64,000 nucleotides of DNA from Rotaria socialis (Eukaryota > Rotifera > Eurotatoria > Philodinida > Philodinidae), in assembly GCA_905331475.1 (NCBI GenBank), contig CAJNYU010003776.1, forward strand, positions 124,001-188,000, written 5' to 3'. The notes below the pieces were generated by a model. It was not told where the DNA came from. It searched no databases and worked only from the letters and a program-made list of their open reading frames with translations. Positions 34,049 to 46,253 of this stretch are shown piece after piece. A program made the position numbers and the translations under genes. How positions within the stretch are numbered: position 1 is the stretch's first letter; every line of letters starts with the position of its first letter.

Positions 34049-34646
34049 TAATATGTTCAAATCAAACCAATGGAAAAAATCACCTCGAATTAATCACAAT
34101 CGAAACACTTGATTTTTGGAATAAATAACCATTTTCTTTATAAAATAAACTTCCAGTGTGAAATAATTGCAGACCAAATTGCTATCAGCGTGAATCATAT
34201 GTTGATATATAGAGTTTTTTCGTCATCCGTTTCTAATTTTTGCTTCGATCTCTCTTGAAAGCAATCTGTACAGTGATTTCATGAATGCAGCGTGACATGA
34301 TTGCCTATGATGATACGACGTTAGAATAATAGTCCTGGATAAATAAGTAACAGTGAAGAGCAAGATGAAATTAGTTCTTGACAAAAATTTGTTTCCAAGC
34401 AGCTGTAAGGTTTATTACAAAAAGAAAGAAAAAGAACCAGGGAAACAAAGAGGATTTATGGAGCTATGTGGATTAAAGAGCACAAAAGAAAAAAAACTGG
34501 GAATGAGAGAAATAAATGTTTTTAATCTATTGCTACCAAGGACGTAATGGATCATGATTCAGCATTGGCAGCAGATAATGAATTCTATCTAAATAATCGA
34601 ATTTGATCAATTTTTTTAAATGATAAAAATCTATTTGTCTTACCAT
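34049..34646. other. Convergent intergenic region
   Basis: Between the 3' ends of paralogue B (plus) and COX6C (minus). It should hold both 3'UTRs; no other gene is supported. Confidence 0.45.
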
Positions 34647-35120
34647 TTATTTGCTGCTTTGTAAGGTTGCAATGGCTTGATCAAGTTCAGTTTCATATTC
34701 ACTGAGCCATGCAGGGCGTTCGACACTCGCTGAAATCCGGAAGAAAACTTTTTAATTATTTTTTGAAAAAGAAATTCATAAACTTACCGAGACTTTTAAA
34801 TACGCCTGATGCTTTCATACGGGCATAATCTCGTTCAGGATCATAATTACTAGAGAGAAAAACGATGATTCATATTTCAAATCGAGGGATTTCTACGCAG
34901 ATTCAAGCTTGTTGAAAGCCTGATCTGACAACGAAAGAAAAAAGAAACTTAATAATTACTTGTAAAATGTACGCATATCATCTTTGTGTTTGTCGGATAC
35001 GAAATGTTTTACTACAAGAGCGGCTGCAGCAGCGATACTGAAACCGATTAGACCAGCTTTGGGTACTCGTGCCCGAGTTAAATTTTTCAAGACGGGTCGT
35101 CCAGCAGCAGTCGCAGACAT
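34647..35120 (-). CDS. COX6C: Cytochrome c oxidase subunit 6C
   Basis: Three exons on the minus strand (35120-34960, 34849-34788, 34729-34647) join to 101 residues. The N-terminal part has a single hydrophobic helix (GLIGFSIAAAAALVVKHF) followed by a basic stretch (SDKHKDDMRTFY) and the family signature NNYDPERDYARMKASGVF, matching FY(R/K)NYD...MRKAGIF of animal COX6C. It is an accessory inner-membrane subunit of respiratory complex IV. About 27 extra residues follow the usual C-terminal end (ASVERPAWLSEYETELDQAI and a few more), encoded mostly by the third exon. The start is the first ATG; the upstream stretch is a run of A rather than a normal acceptor. Confidence 0.88.
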
Positions 35121-35388
35121 TATTATCTTTTTTTTTTTTATAGAAATCTAAATAATGTCGTAGAGAAGAATTATGTATTAATGATAATAATAAAAACAGA
35201 AAACAAATAATAAACACATGTGAAAATAGCGCTTGTATGCGTTTTAAATCAAAAAAAAATCGAGCCCAATCTGACAGACTGAGAAAAATTGCAATGTCAC
35301 TCGGTACTAATTATGTATAAATAAATAAATAATGAAAAATAAAAGAAAAAAACAGCAACCCAAAAAAAATTAATTTAAAAAACTGAAA

Positions 35389-38300
35389 TTATTGTTTTAA
35401 TCGCTTGTTTAATTTATTTTCGTACGTCCATTTTAATTCGCCTGATTCGGTAAAATTCTAAAAACAAGAGAGATGAATTTCGAATTAAATTATATCCTGT
35501 TTTGTTTTTACTTTAGTTTGCCACTTAAGTGTTTTATCAGCACGGTCCTTGGCTTCTTCACGCTGCCGTTGTTCCAGGAATGATTTTGATGCAGTAGCTT
35601 TATTCATTTGTTTGGATTTTAGATAATAAGTGACATCTTTCCATAGACTAAATAAAACATAAAATCTCAAGTCATGCCTTTTTCACCCACCAACTGTTTC
35701 TTACCGGCGACTTTCATATTCACTTTGTTCAGCAATAGGCCGAACAATCTTTTTAATAACCGCCGTTTTTTTCGTGTCAAAAAAAACTTCTGATACTTTC
35801 GTATCGCTATATTTTGCATTCATCACACCATTCCATTCACCATCGATCTTACAAAATTCTTTCTTATCCGGTCCAAATAAAGTACCAATTATTTGATGTT
35901 TTTTTCCATTGTAAAATGGCTAAAAAAAGTAATTTTCAGCTCGCTGAAATACGACACATATTTTACAAGAAAACCTACTTTTGTTAAAAATTCTATATTA
36001 GCTGTATAGCCTGTTTTTTCACAATCAATGGTTACTTTACCACCCATTTCAAACCAAGGAACGCCGAGAATAGAGCTAAACATTACGAAAAACAAGTCGT
36101 ATGAAAAATAATTCATTTTATTCTATCTACCGGCCATATGCACTTGGAAATGTGATCACATAACGTTCGTCATGATCAAGTAATGTTAATGTTGCATCGC
36201 CAATCATATGAACAGCAACTGAAAGACCAAGGAATTTCGATTTCGTCCATAGGCATCCATCAATCTGAATATGTTTTGCAGGACACTCAGCATAGAACGA
36301 AGCAACTATTTAAGAGTAGGGTTATTTTTATTTATTTGGATTTCAGTTTTGTTTTGGGGGGAAGAATTACTTGGAGGATGATGAGATGTTTGTTCGGCAA
36401 TAAAAGTAACATTACTGTCAGATGCCCATGGAACAGGACCATCTTTAGCTACGGTTTCCTGTAGAAGAAAATTCTAAATTTACAAAATAAATAGCGTATT
36501 GGACTCACATTCGAAGATGACGATGAGCCAATATCGTATAAACATTGAAATGTTTCGCCAAGTATCGGATTATATGGTTTTTTTGGTACAGCACTTTTTC
36601 GACCAGCATGAAATGCAGATAAATACCATTTAACAACTTGAATAAAACGGTCACGCGGCGTCTGATGATCTGTAACACTAGAGAAACACAAATTTTCGAT
36701 CCTTCCTTTCCCCTCCCATCGAAACTCACTTTACAAATTCTTCCGGATGCGCAAGAAAATCAGCAAGCATTTCAAGAAAAGAACGTCGTTCAAGGATAAA
36801 CGTTGGTAATGTTATTTTTGTTAAATCCATTGATATACGAGCCTACAAAACGAACGTATCGAACATGCGAACGTTTTGCAAAATTAATTTTACTTGAGAT
36901 ATTAAATGTGAAATAATCGTTCCATCAATAGGCGCAACTAAAAATATAAAGCTATTTATTTTCTTCTCGCTTATTAAAACCACTTACGCTCTTCTTCGAG
37001 TCCTTCTTCATAAGCAGATTCATAAATTTCAAATGGAATTTGTATATCACTTAGAGGACTAAAAATCAGACTATAATACATTCATTATTAATAAATTCAT
37101 TTTTACGTTGTTTCATTTATTGGATTATCATTCATGGTTACTTTATCATCTGCTTGTTCTTGGACTGTAGTGGGTGAAAAGACCGATCCGCTAAACAAAC
37201 AAATCAATTCTTCAATAAGCAAAATCCTCGTAGAAAGGAAAAAATAAGTAGCCTACATAAAAATCTCTACTCTCTCACAATGCCAAACATTTCCTTTCTT
37301 TCTGTTAAGTGCTTATTGTTTTGGAAAATACTATGTAGAACAAAAACCAACAAACGTACTCGATTGATTCATCGGCATCGAAAAAATCTTTATCATCATC
37401 ACTACTGGAATACGATGATATGGGAAATTTTTGTCGAACAGTTTTTACAGTCGCATGAAAATCCAAAGCTACAACTAAAATATTAATAAGCAAAATACGA
37501 ATAAAAGTGTATCGTACATTCCATGTCATGATTTTGTTCATTTGATTTCTCATTCTTATCAGTACGATCGATGAATTGATCAGTAATTGGTGATATTTCA
37601 TTATTATTACTAAGAATTTCATCTATTCGTAATAAATAATTTTATTTTTGAATGAAATTTACAAAAAAAAACAATTTTCCTACCTTTATTAATATTCATA
37701 TTTACTAAAATAGTTCGAATATCGATATCAGTTTTCGTTTCACTATTGGAATCCATTTGAACCTATTCGAAAAATGACATTTTTTATACATTACAACTAG
37801 CATAACATTGGCCAAAACTCAAACCGGTTAAGCACAAGCCTACTGATTCAAAAGAAAATGCTTCATTCAGATTTTGTTTCTCAGGACTCTATCGCTTTGC
37901 TTCTAAAACAATCACTCGTGTATATATATATATACTAGCAGCAAAGCCCGCAATCGAAGTACAATAGTCTACAAGTACCTGTTCTTGAGACATTGTGATT
38001 AAAATATATCCTGTAAAGCAAAGCATTATTTCTCAAATGAACCCCGGAATCTTTATTTATTATCCGAAAAATAATATTTACTTTTGCTAATTGTAGTGAC
38101 AAAATCGAATATTTAACAGCTTCAATGACTCTCTAGAAGAAAAAATAATGTATTTTACCCGATTAAAAATCACAATTAAGATTTACTTTTGCGGATAATA
38201 CAACTCGATTATATGCCTCTTGTTCTTTGGTATCTTGAATTTGACTACTAATTTGTTCTAATTCCTAAATGTAAAAATTTCCAAAATAAAAAATCGAACC

Positions 38301-39014
38301 ATTCCGCAAAAGGAAAATGTCACACCTTGACTTGATCAATTAATATCTGTAAATATCCGTCAGTTTCGGCTATTTTATGTTGAAAAACTGCTGTATTCGA
38401 AAGCGATAGATTGTCCTGGTGATAGTAGAAGAAAAAAAAAGAATCTATTGTTTTTTTTTCTATCAAAAACGAAAGCACAACATACCGTATTAACTGTATT
38501 GAGACAAATTGCGTCCTCAAGGTTAGATATCCACTTTTGTCTTTCTTCAGCATCACGAGCTATAAAAACGAAAAGAAACCTGACTTTCAAGATAAGATAA
38601 AGAATCAAAAAGTACTACCTTGGAAATGGAATGTTTTACCATTAGATCGAATAGTAAACTGACGAAAACAAAAATAAGTAAGACATAAAACGAAATATTT
38701 GCTTTCGGATTCTTACTGTACTATCATCTTCTGAATCGATACCTAAATGTGCATCCTAAGTAAATCGAATGGTTTATAAATAGAAACTTCAAAACAGTTA
38801 TTCACTTTCAATAGAACAACGCCACGTTGTTCACCTTTGGCCATATTTTCTTTACTCTGAAAAACAAAAATGAATTCATTATTTAAAACGTGAATAATGG
38901 ATTTCTTACTGTATAATACATAAGCATCCCTTGTGCGGGATCCAGAACAAAAAATCGGTACTGCCAACCGCGAATAACATTTGTCCACTTACTAAGTGAA
39001 CCTTCGAATAACAT
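35389..39014 (-). CDS. Oxysterol-binding protein-related protein (ORP9/10/11 type)
   Basis: A multi-exon gene. The first eight exons fit in frame: 39014-38910, 38856-38806, 38755-38717, 38658-38619, 38559-38486, 38415-38326, 38265-38188, 38132-38082. They encode a PH domain from the N-terminus ([58 protein letters not shown]), close to ORP9/ORP11, then a coiled coil ([19 protein letters not shown]). A low-complexity acidic linker ([16 protein letters not shown]) follows, then the sterol/lipid-binding domain with [23 protein letters not shown] (the family signature, near 36400), [12 protein letters not shown] and [15 protein letters not shown], ending KRLKQ at 35389. These proteins exchange PI4P for lipids at membrane contact sites. 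The join across 38081-37767 is uncertain: a small exon with MSQEQ lies there, but skipping it keeps the frame. The ATG directly follows an AG acceptor. Confidence 0.9.
37921..37934. repeat. TA microsatellite in an ORP gene intron
   Basis: A run of alternating T and A within the long intronic stretch between the coiled-coil exons and the linker exons. Confidence 0.8.
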
Positions 39015-39308
39015 CTAAAACTAGAAAAAATCAATATTAAGCGATTTCAATACAACGAACAGGTAATTATGGCATTTTTTCATGAGCATGAACACAATGT
39101 GTGTATTGTTTATTTACCACTATGCATCGGTTGGATTGTGGGTAAAACACAGCTAGATGTCGCTGATGTAGGTTCACACAAAAAAATCCGACGAATAATA
39201 CGTTACTAAGCAATCAAACTGAGACGTTCAAGATGATTTTTTTTTTTGGTTTTAATATAATTTCATTCAAATGCAAAGGATACAACCTCACACGTTTACT
39301 CAATTAAA

Positions 39309-40185
39309 TCATATTGCAATAAATAAATTGCACAAAGTATCATGAAGAGATCCATCTTGTGGTACACAGTAATCTGATTCATTTCGACGTTTCGGATCAG
39401 CTTCAATCAATTGCGCGTTACTTTGAAACAGATCCATGAGTGAAAATGCACCAAGAAATTTACTTTTTCCATGTTGAACTAATACTAAATCATAGTCATT
39501 CGATGCCGATGATGCTATTTCTTTTAAATAACCATGTACAAGTAGCCAATGAGCTCGATGACCTTTTTTAAGACATGGTTCATGGTTTGCATCCGAATCA
39601 TATCTAATCAAAACGCAATGTCTAACGTGTCGACCATAAAAATGACAATTTTTCTCCTTACGGAACAAGACAAACATGACTTGATTTTAAGCATTCAACA
39701 AGATCAGTTATATTTGCCCATCGATGAAGTATTGCTTTGACATTAAACTGTTGACAAAGATTCGGTACTACTCGAGCTAAAAATGACCACATTGAAATCT
39801 TATTCAATAAATATCTGAATGCTTGTTTTCTTTACCATCGAATAATTCTCCTTGAATTGTATATAACAGTTCTTTAGCTTTTTCGAAGATATTTTGTACT
39901 GTTATATTATTACACGAATGAAGGTTCATAGCCATGGCAAGAGCAACAATTCCACATCTTATAAAAACCGATAGAAAACTTTTAAATTTATTATAATTTA
40001 TTTTACATACTGTGGACCTTCTTGCAGAATCGATGGTATGGGCTTATAGACGACCAATTCATAATGTTTTGTTTCATCACGACTAAACTTCGATCTAATT
40101 TAAATTGTAAAATTTTCTCGAAAAAGATTTTTCGTTAGACAAACCTATTGAATGCTCTAACGACTTCTATCGGCCATGTCTCCAT
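39309..40185 (-). CDS. ACTMAP: Actin maturation protease (ACTMAP, C19orf54 family)
   Basis: Five exons (40185-40145, 40094-40011, 39957-39836, 39776-39662, 39603-39309) join to 218 residues. The N-terminal ILQEGPQCGIVALAMAMN holds the likely catalytic Cys43. Later motifs are TIQGELFD, LVPYDSDANHEPCLKKGHRA then HWLLVHGYL, matching the NHEPC.RKGH.AHW block of human ACTMAP, and a C-terminal SKFLGAFSL. The human enzyme is a cysteine aminopeptidase that removes the acetylated N-terminal residue of actin. The protein is shorter than the human one, which has a proline-rich N-terminal extension. The gene sits between ARF (341 bp upstream) and the ORP gene (295 bp downstream), all on the minus strand. 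A TTTGTTTCAG acceptor lies 1 bp before the ATG. Confidence 0.9.
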
Positions 40186-40525
40186 TCTGAAACAAAACAA
40201 AAACAGGAGAAGAATATTTTCTCAAAAATTTTCATAAAAAAAATCAAAATCGAATCATTTCCATAGAAAAACGTAATCACTCTTATTCAGTCTCTAAACA
40301 TGAATTCATCTATAGTAAAAAAAATGAAATATACTGCTCACATTTTGTTTATTTTTCAAGTTAATATTCAACAATAAAAGTGAGAACAAAAAAAACTGTG
40401 TCATTCAATGAATACAAAACAGTAGTTAGTGGAGTATACTGTTCAATTAATAACAGTTAAGAAAACAGAAAAATCACAATTGTCAAAATGAGATCAGTTG
40501 CAATAAAAAAAAATCGGAAGTGAAA

Positions 40526-41292
<767 letters not shown>

Positions 41293-41414
41293 TTTTACGT
41301 TCAATCTGAAATGTTTTCTATGAAAGTGAACCTCATGAATGACTAGCACAAATCAAGTTAAATAAGAAGAAAAAAAAAAGATAACAATTCTTTCATAATC
41401 AATTTTATCTTCTA

Positions 41415-41973
41415 TCAAACTGTTCGCTGTTGCGAACAATAACCCATAAAATCTTGTATAAATTTTTCGAAATGTTCTCGTTGTTCATAATTGCCAACAA
41501 AAAATGAACGATTATTAGCTGAGCCTCGTATTAAAGCAGATAAACCTTAAGAAGAAAAAATTATATTGATTCCAATAAAAAAAACTAGAAATTCATCATA
41601 CGTGTTCCACTTGAAGGTCGAAATAGACAAAGTACAGGCTTATTCAATGTTATAGCTCGTGCTATTTCAAAACCAACACCCAACGATGGTTGTGTGACTT
41701 CCGCAACGACAACTTGAGATTGCGCTAACCATTGCATATCACGTTCGAGGATTTCAGCATCATTCAAATTTTTCTCTACTATAGATTTCGAAGTAAAATA
41801 TCGTTGCGAATAATTAGAGACAAATTCTTAAATTTCTTACGAATTTCCAATTCCGGGAACGCAACATGTTCAGTTAGAACTGGACCATATGATTTTAGAC
41901 AAGCAACAATTTGTTGATAGATAGCAACATCTTGTCGACCACCTCGAATACTACCACAAAAGTAAATGTTCAT
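41415..41973 (-). CDS. DNPH1: 2'-deoxynucleoside 5'-phosphate N-hydrolase 1
   Basis: Three exons (41973-41841, 41778-41602, 41545-41415) join to 146 residues. The start MNIYFCGSIRGGRQDVAIYQ carries the nucleotide-loop motif of DNPH1/RCL. YGPVLTEHVAFPELE follows, then DAEILERDMQWLAQSQVVVA, EVTQPSLGVGFEIARAI with the catalytic-region Glu, and FRPSSGTRLSALIRGS. The family cleaves the glycosidic bond of deoxynucleoside monophosphates, cleaning the nucleotide pool of modified forms such as 5-hydroxymethyl-dUMP. Length is slightly below the human 174. The AG of a TACTCTTCAG acceptor directly abuts the ATG, so the 5'UTR must be supplied by splicing if this start is right. Confidence 0.94.
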
Positions 41974-44900
41974 CTGAAGAGTATCGAAATGAAAGAGAAG
42001 AAAAAAGACGTGGCAGCAGGAAGAAAAGACGAAATTGAATGAGTCATCGGCTCACAATGAATTCTTTTTTTCTTTCCAATTGAATTTTTTTACATAGAAA
42101 CGAAATCTACTGTAAAAAATTCGTCGTCGTCTTCTTCTTCCTTCTTTCTTTTTTTTCTTACGTAGATTATACATGGTTGGATATACATATAGACAAATAG
42201 TAGAAGCCGTTCACATGTTAATAGTTCTATTGATGATAACAACAAACACGATATAGAGGTCTATGTATAACAGTGCTTCAATTCAATAGAATTTGTTTGA
42301 TTAAGTATGATCGCAAAACAAAAATCGAATAAAATGCTTCTTTCCCCTTGACATTAATATTTCAATGCTTTTATCACATCGATCTAAATGCAAATCTTTC
42401 TCTTGGTCTCAAGAGATAGCGAATTGTAATTTTGTTAAGGAAACATTTTTCTTTGCTCTTCAAATGGTGGTATGCGGCTTAGAATGGACAATTAGATTTT
42501 CTAGATTATATTTTCATTAGGAATATTAAAAGCAAACTGAAGGATTAGTGACTTCGTCTTCATATATATGAATATTAACAGCTTATATTCTTTTCTTTCC
42601 TCATGAAATGATTGTCAATTCAGTACTGGTTCCATTTATTGTAGACGTTCACCATGAATATAGAAGAGTAATCTGAACAAATAGTTCATAGAAAATTTTT
42701 AAAGTAGGTTAATATAATTCGAAAACAATGTTAATTAGTCGTTTTGATTTATGTTTATTTTAAATGAATAATCTTATAGATCAGTACAATCATGCCGGTA
42801 TCGATCACTCGAGGTGAAATCAAGGATTATGATTTACCGTGACCTAATAAGATGATTATCTCATTTGCAGATTATTTATGTTTTCCCTATTCAATGGAAG
42901 CTATCGCAGGCACTGAACATGAAAGAAACAGTGCTGGAGAGATAAAACAGAAATATACAAGGAGAAGAAAATCCATCATGCTTAATGATAGGAGATAATA
43001 GATCCAATACATAGCTATAATCTCTGATATTTATAAATTGTACAATTCAGCTAGATAAGGAACTTCTGTTTTGGCGAACTTATCATTTGCTCGATTATTT
43101 ATGTGGCTATATGTATAAACACAAAATCTCTTTTAGCAGCAGATTTTGACCTCATTCCAAAGTCTATTGCCCTGAGTATGTACTACATTATATAGACTAA
43201 ATTTTAGAAAAAACAAATTGCATCGTGTCAAACAGCTGCACTTACTTTATGAAGTTATCGATGATCAATTATCTTTCGTACTGAGAAAATCTCTCATAAT
43301 TCATCCATGGAGACAAAGTCGCGTGAATTTCCAAGGTAATATCTATACTAGTAGATTACAGTCGTGCGCAACCTTGAAAATGGCTTCTATCACATGAGAA
43401 TACTTTTTGTCACCTATGTATTACTTTATTGAGTACAAGGATAAAACTGAATTCATTCGCGTTTTTCCCTTATGAATATTACCGTTGGATAGTTTTCTAA
43501 TATTCAAAAGATATTAAATTCGACTTTTTTGTATTTCGATCATTCTGTAAACTTCTCCGAGTACTTGAACATTTACTTGTGAGTCATGAATAACAGAATA
43601 AAGCTTCCGAGTCTCTTTCTCTTCTTTTGATCATTATTACATGGCGAAATTTCCAGAGACAAGTAGATTAATCATTTTCTATGTAAATAGAAATGAAATA
43701 TGTGCTATACTGATTTATATATTGTTTCATTCCATTTTTATTTATAGATAAACATGAGATATCTATCAATATGTGTTCCATAAAACGCCACATTTTCAGA
43801 TCAGGCTTATTATTTATTACCAATACGCTCGTAACAAAAAAAAACTATATATGCGTCATTTACATTACTAATGCTTTACTAGTGAATTGTTATATTCATG
43901 TTTTTTCTTTAAAAAACGTCCTACTAACCGATTAACTGCTCTCGTCTGGGCACATTCATTTGTATCATATCGCGAAGATGCTAGCTATTATTCTCATATT
44001 TTGTTTGTTATGCGAGTCTACGTTCGTGTATCAAATAGAAAGGTAAAACCTGTCATCCCCGACATTTCTATCTGTGCTTACTCACTAGTAAGTACTTTTG
44101 CATCTTGACAGAGAGTATACATAAAGAATATGAATGATAAATTAGTTACATTACTTCTATTCTTATCATTATGTTTTATTGATTATACAGATAAGGAAGA
44201 CATATATCACTGCAGATATTTCAAATAAAATACAGCAGTATGGTTCTTTTTTTACTATAGGGTGCTTATCGAACGAAACGACGCCAATCCTCTAGTGTTG
44301 TTTTAAGTAGTAGGCAATATCATATATCGACTAGTTTTTGTGGTATTTAGGAGTGATATATCAATCGATCGTGTCCATAGTCGTGCAACATTTAATATAA
44401 AACATATGAAAAAGAAAACTTCGAACATCAGCAGGAGATGATGATGGTGTTGTGACAATCTTTTGCTAGAATATATTTGAGGGACGAGAGAGAGAGAGGG
44501 TGCCTATTTACTCATCCTGAATATATTCGAACTATGTCATTTTGTTACACTGATAGTGCCAATTAAGACATTCTTTATTCTACTGTAACATATATTTATG
44601 CAAATCTGGTTAGTATAGAGCTGTATGCGATTATCGATATCCTTCGACTAAAGATTGTACACGTTTTTGTGTGATACCAAATGTTGTGTTGACACAGCCA
44701 ATCGAAACAATCATTTAACGCCATTAATAGATTATTCTATTTCTTGGTACAGCTAATAATGTATTAGTATTCAACATGTTTTTGTACAGAAAAAGTTCCT
44801 ATTCTTCAACGAACTCACTCAATGTGCTGTATGGCTATGCAAATGTATAAATAATTTTTTTTTCTTTAGCGTTGAATTTGATAGAATTAGACGAGTCTAT

Positions 44901-46253
44901 TTTCAAGGTGTATTTTATTTCTTTCTTAGTTTATTCCTATCTTACGACGCACAATATGACATATATCGAGGAAAAATAGTTATTTATGCTGAAAGATATG
45001 TTTCTTATACTATGTATAAGCGATCAATTCTAGAAGAAAAAATTAATTAATGGCAAATATGGACCGATTACATCAACAGCAAAGTAGATGTTCCTTTTTT
45101 TGCGATGTGTAGTTGAATTTATTTGGTTATTATGATAACGATGGTGTCGTTTGAGGTCGAATTAATTCTCAGAATTGCGTAAAATCCGGCGCGTGTTTAT
45201 GCATTTAGTTGGTTGTCTACGTAATGACGAAGAAATGCACTTTGGAAATACGTATTGCATACTACTTGAAAGTCCTCCAACATATTTCTCTTCGATTCTT
45301 CCGTTCGTGTTTGGAATATACATTTGAGAAAAGCAAGGAGAACCACATCTTTTTTCGATTATATTGATCGTACAGAAAAAATAGCACGATATTTTTCTGT
45401 TTTTAACTATTCCCTATGTTTAGTCGACTTATAATTATATTAAGCGTGCTACTTAATACGATTTCCCGAATGTCTTAAATGTGAGTAAACGTGATAAGAT
45501 TATCCTTTTAAACAAACGGGAAGAAAAAAGTATTCATTTTTGCTTTCTCTCTCTCTCTCTCTCTCTCTCTTTCGATAGCAACAATCGATTGAATACAATT
45601 TTTCGAGAAAGTCAGTATGTACGAAAATATTGAATATTCGAATAATTTCATTACTGAAATGGACAGTAAACAAAACAAACGGATAGAAATAGTACTCTGA
45701 TTCAATAATAAATAATCAGGTTTCATAATTCAATTTATATGTGAAGCGATTCTTTTTATTTTTATTTGTAAACCATTAGAGAACGAATCGAAAAAGAAAG
45801 AGAAAAAAAGGCAAATTATATCTTATCGAATACCCCCTTCTTCTCTCATATCCTGTTCCTCGATTTGCTTAGACAGTCTTGGAGATAAATCGTAAAGAAT
45901 AGTACTATAGTACACGATAAATATTTTCTAGTCGTCTTTATCTTTATCAATCTTAGTTTTAATATAGATATATGATTGATTTTATATGCACAGATAACTA
46001 TTGTAGGCATTTCATTTAGTCAAAAATTAAGAACATTTAGATTGGCCGTAACTTTTTGGTGTTGCTGTCAGTATATTTAGTACGAATGGTAATTTCTTGT
46101 CTAGATGACAGATGTTGGGTTTCAGTAAATCTATTAGTGTCGACCGTTTTTGTCTTTGTCGATTAGTTTTTTTTAATCTATTTAATCGTCCATATTCTAG
46201 AAAACAAGAAAATCTTATCAATATTTACATTTGAACGTAAGTCATTGATACAT
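41974..46253. other. 4.28-kb gene-free divergent region
   Basis: This separates the divergent starts of DNPH1 (minus) and the NTPDase gene (plus). I find no convincing exon, tRNA or transposon end. Low-complexity parts include a pyrimidine-rich tract near 42128-42160, GAGA repeats near 44480-44500 and a CT run at about 45545-45572. A CATATTCTAG acceptor ends at 46200, 53 bp before the NTPDase start. Other gene spacings in this block are mostly below 1 kb. Confidence 0.5.
45545..45572. repeat. CT/GA dinucleotide microsatellite
   Basis: An uninterrupted run of alternating C and T on the plus strand in the gene-free region upstream of the NTPDase gene. Confidence 0.9.

Noticed and set aside
43887-44108. 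73-codon plus-strand frame in the gene-free region
   Set aside because: Short, no domain, and no neighbouring exon-like frames with matching splice sites.
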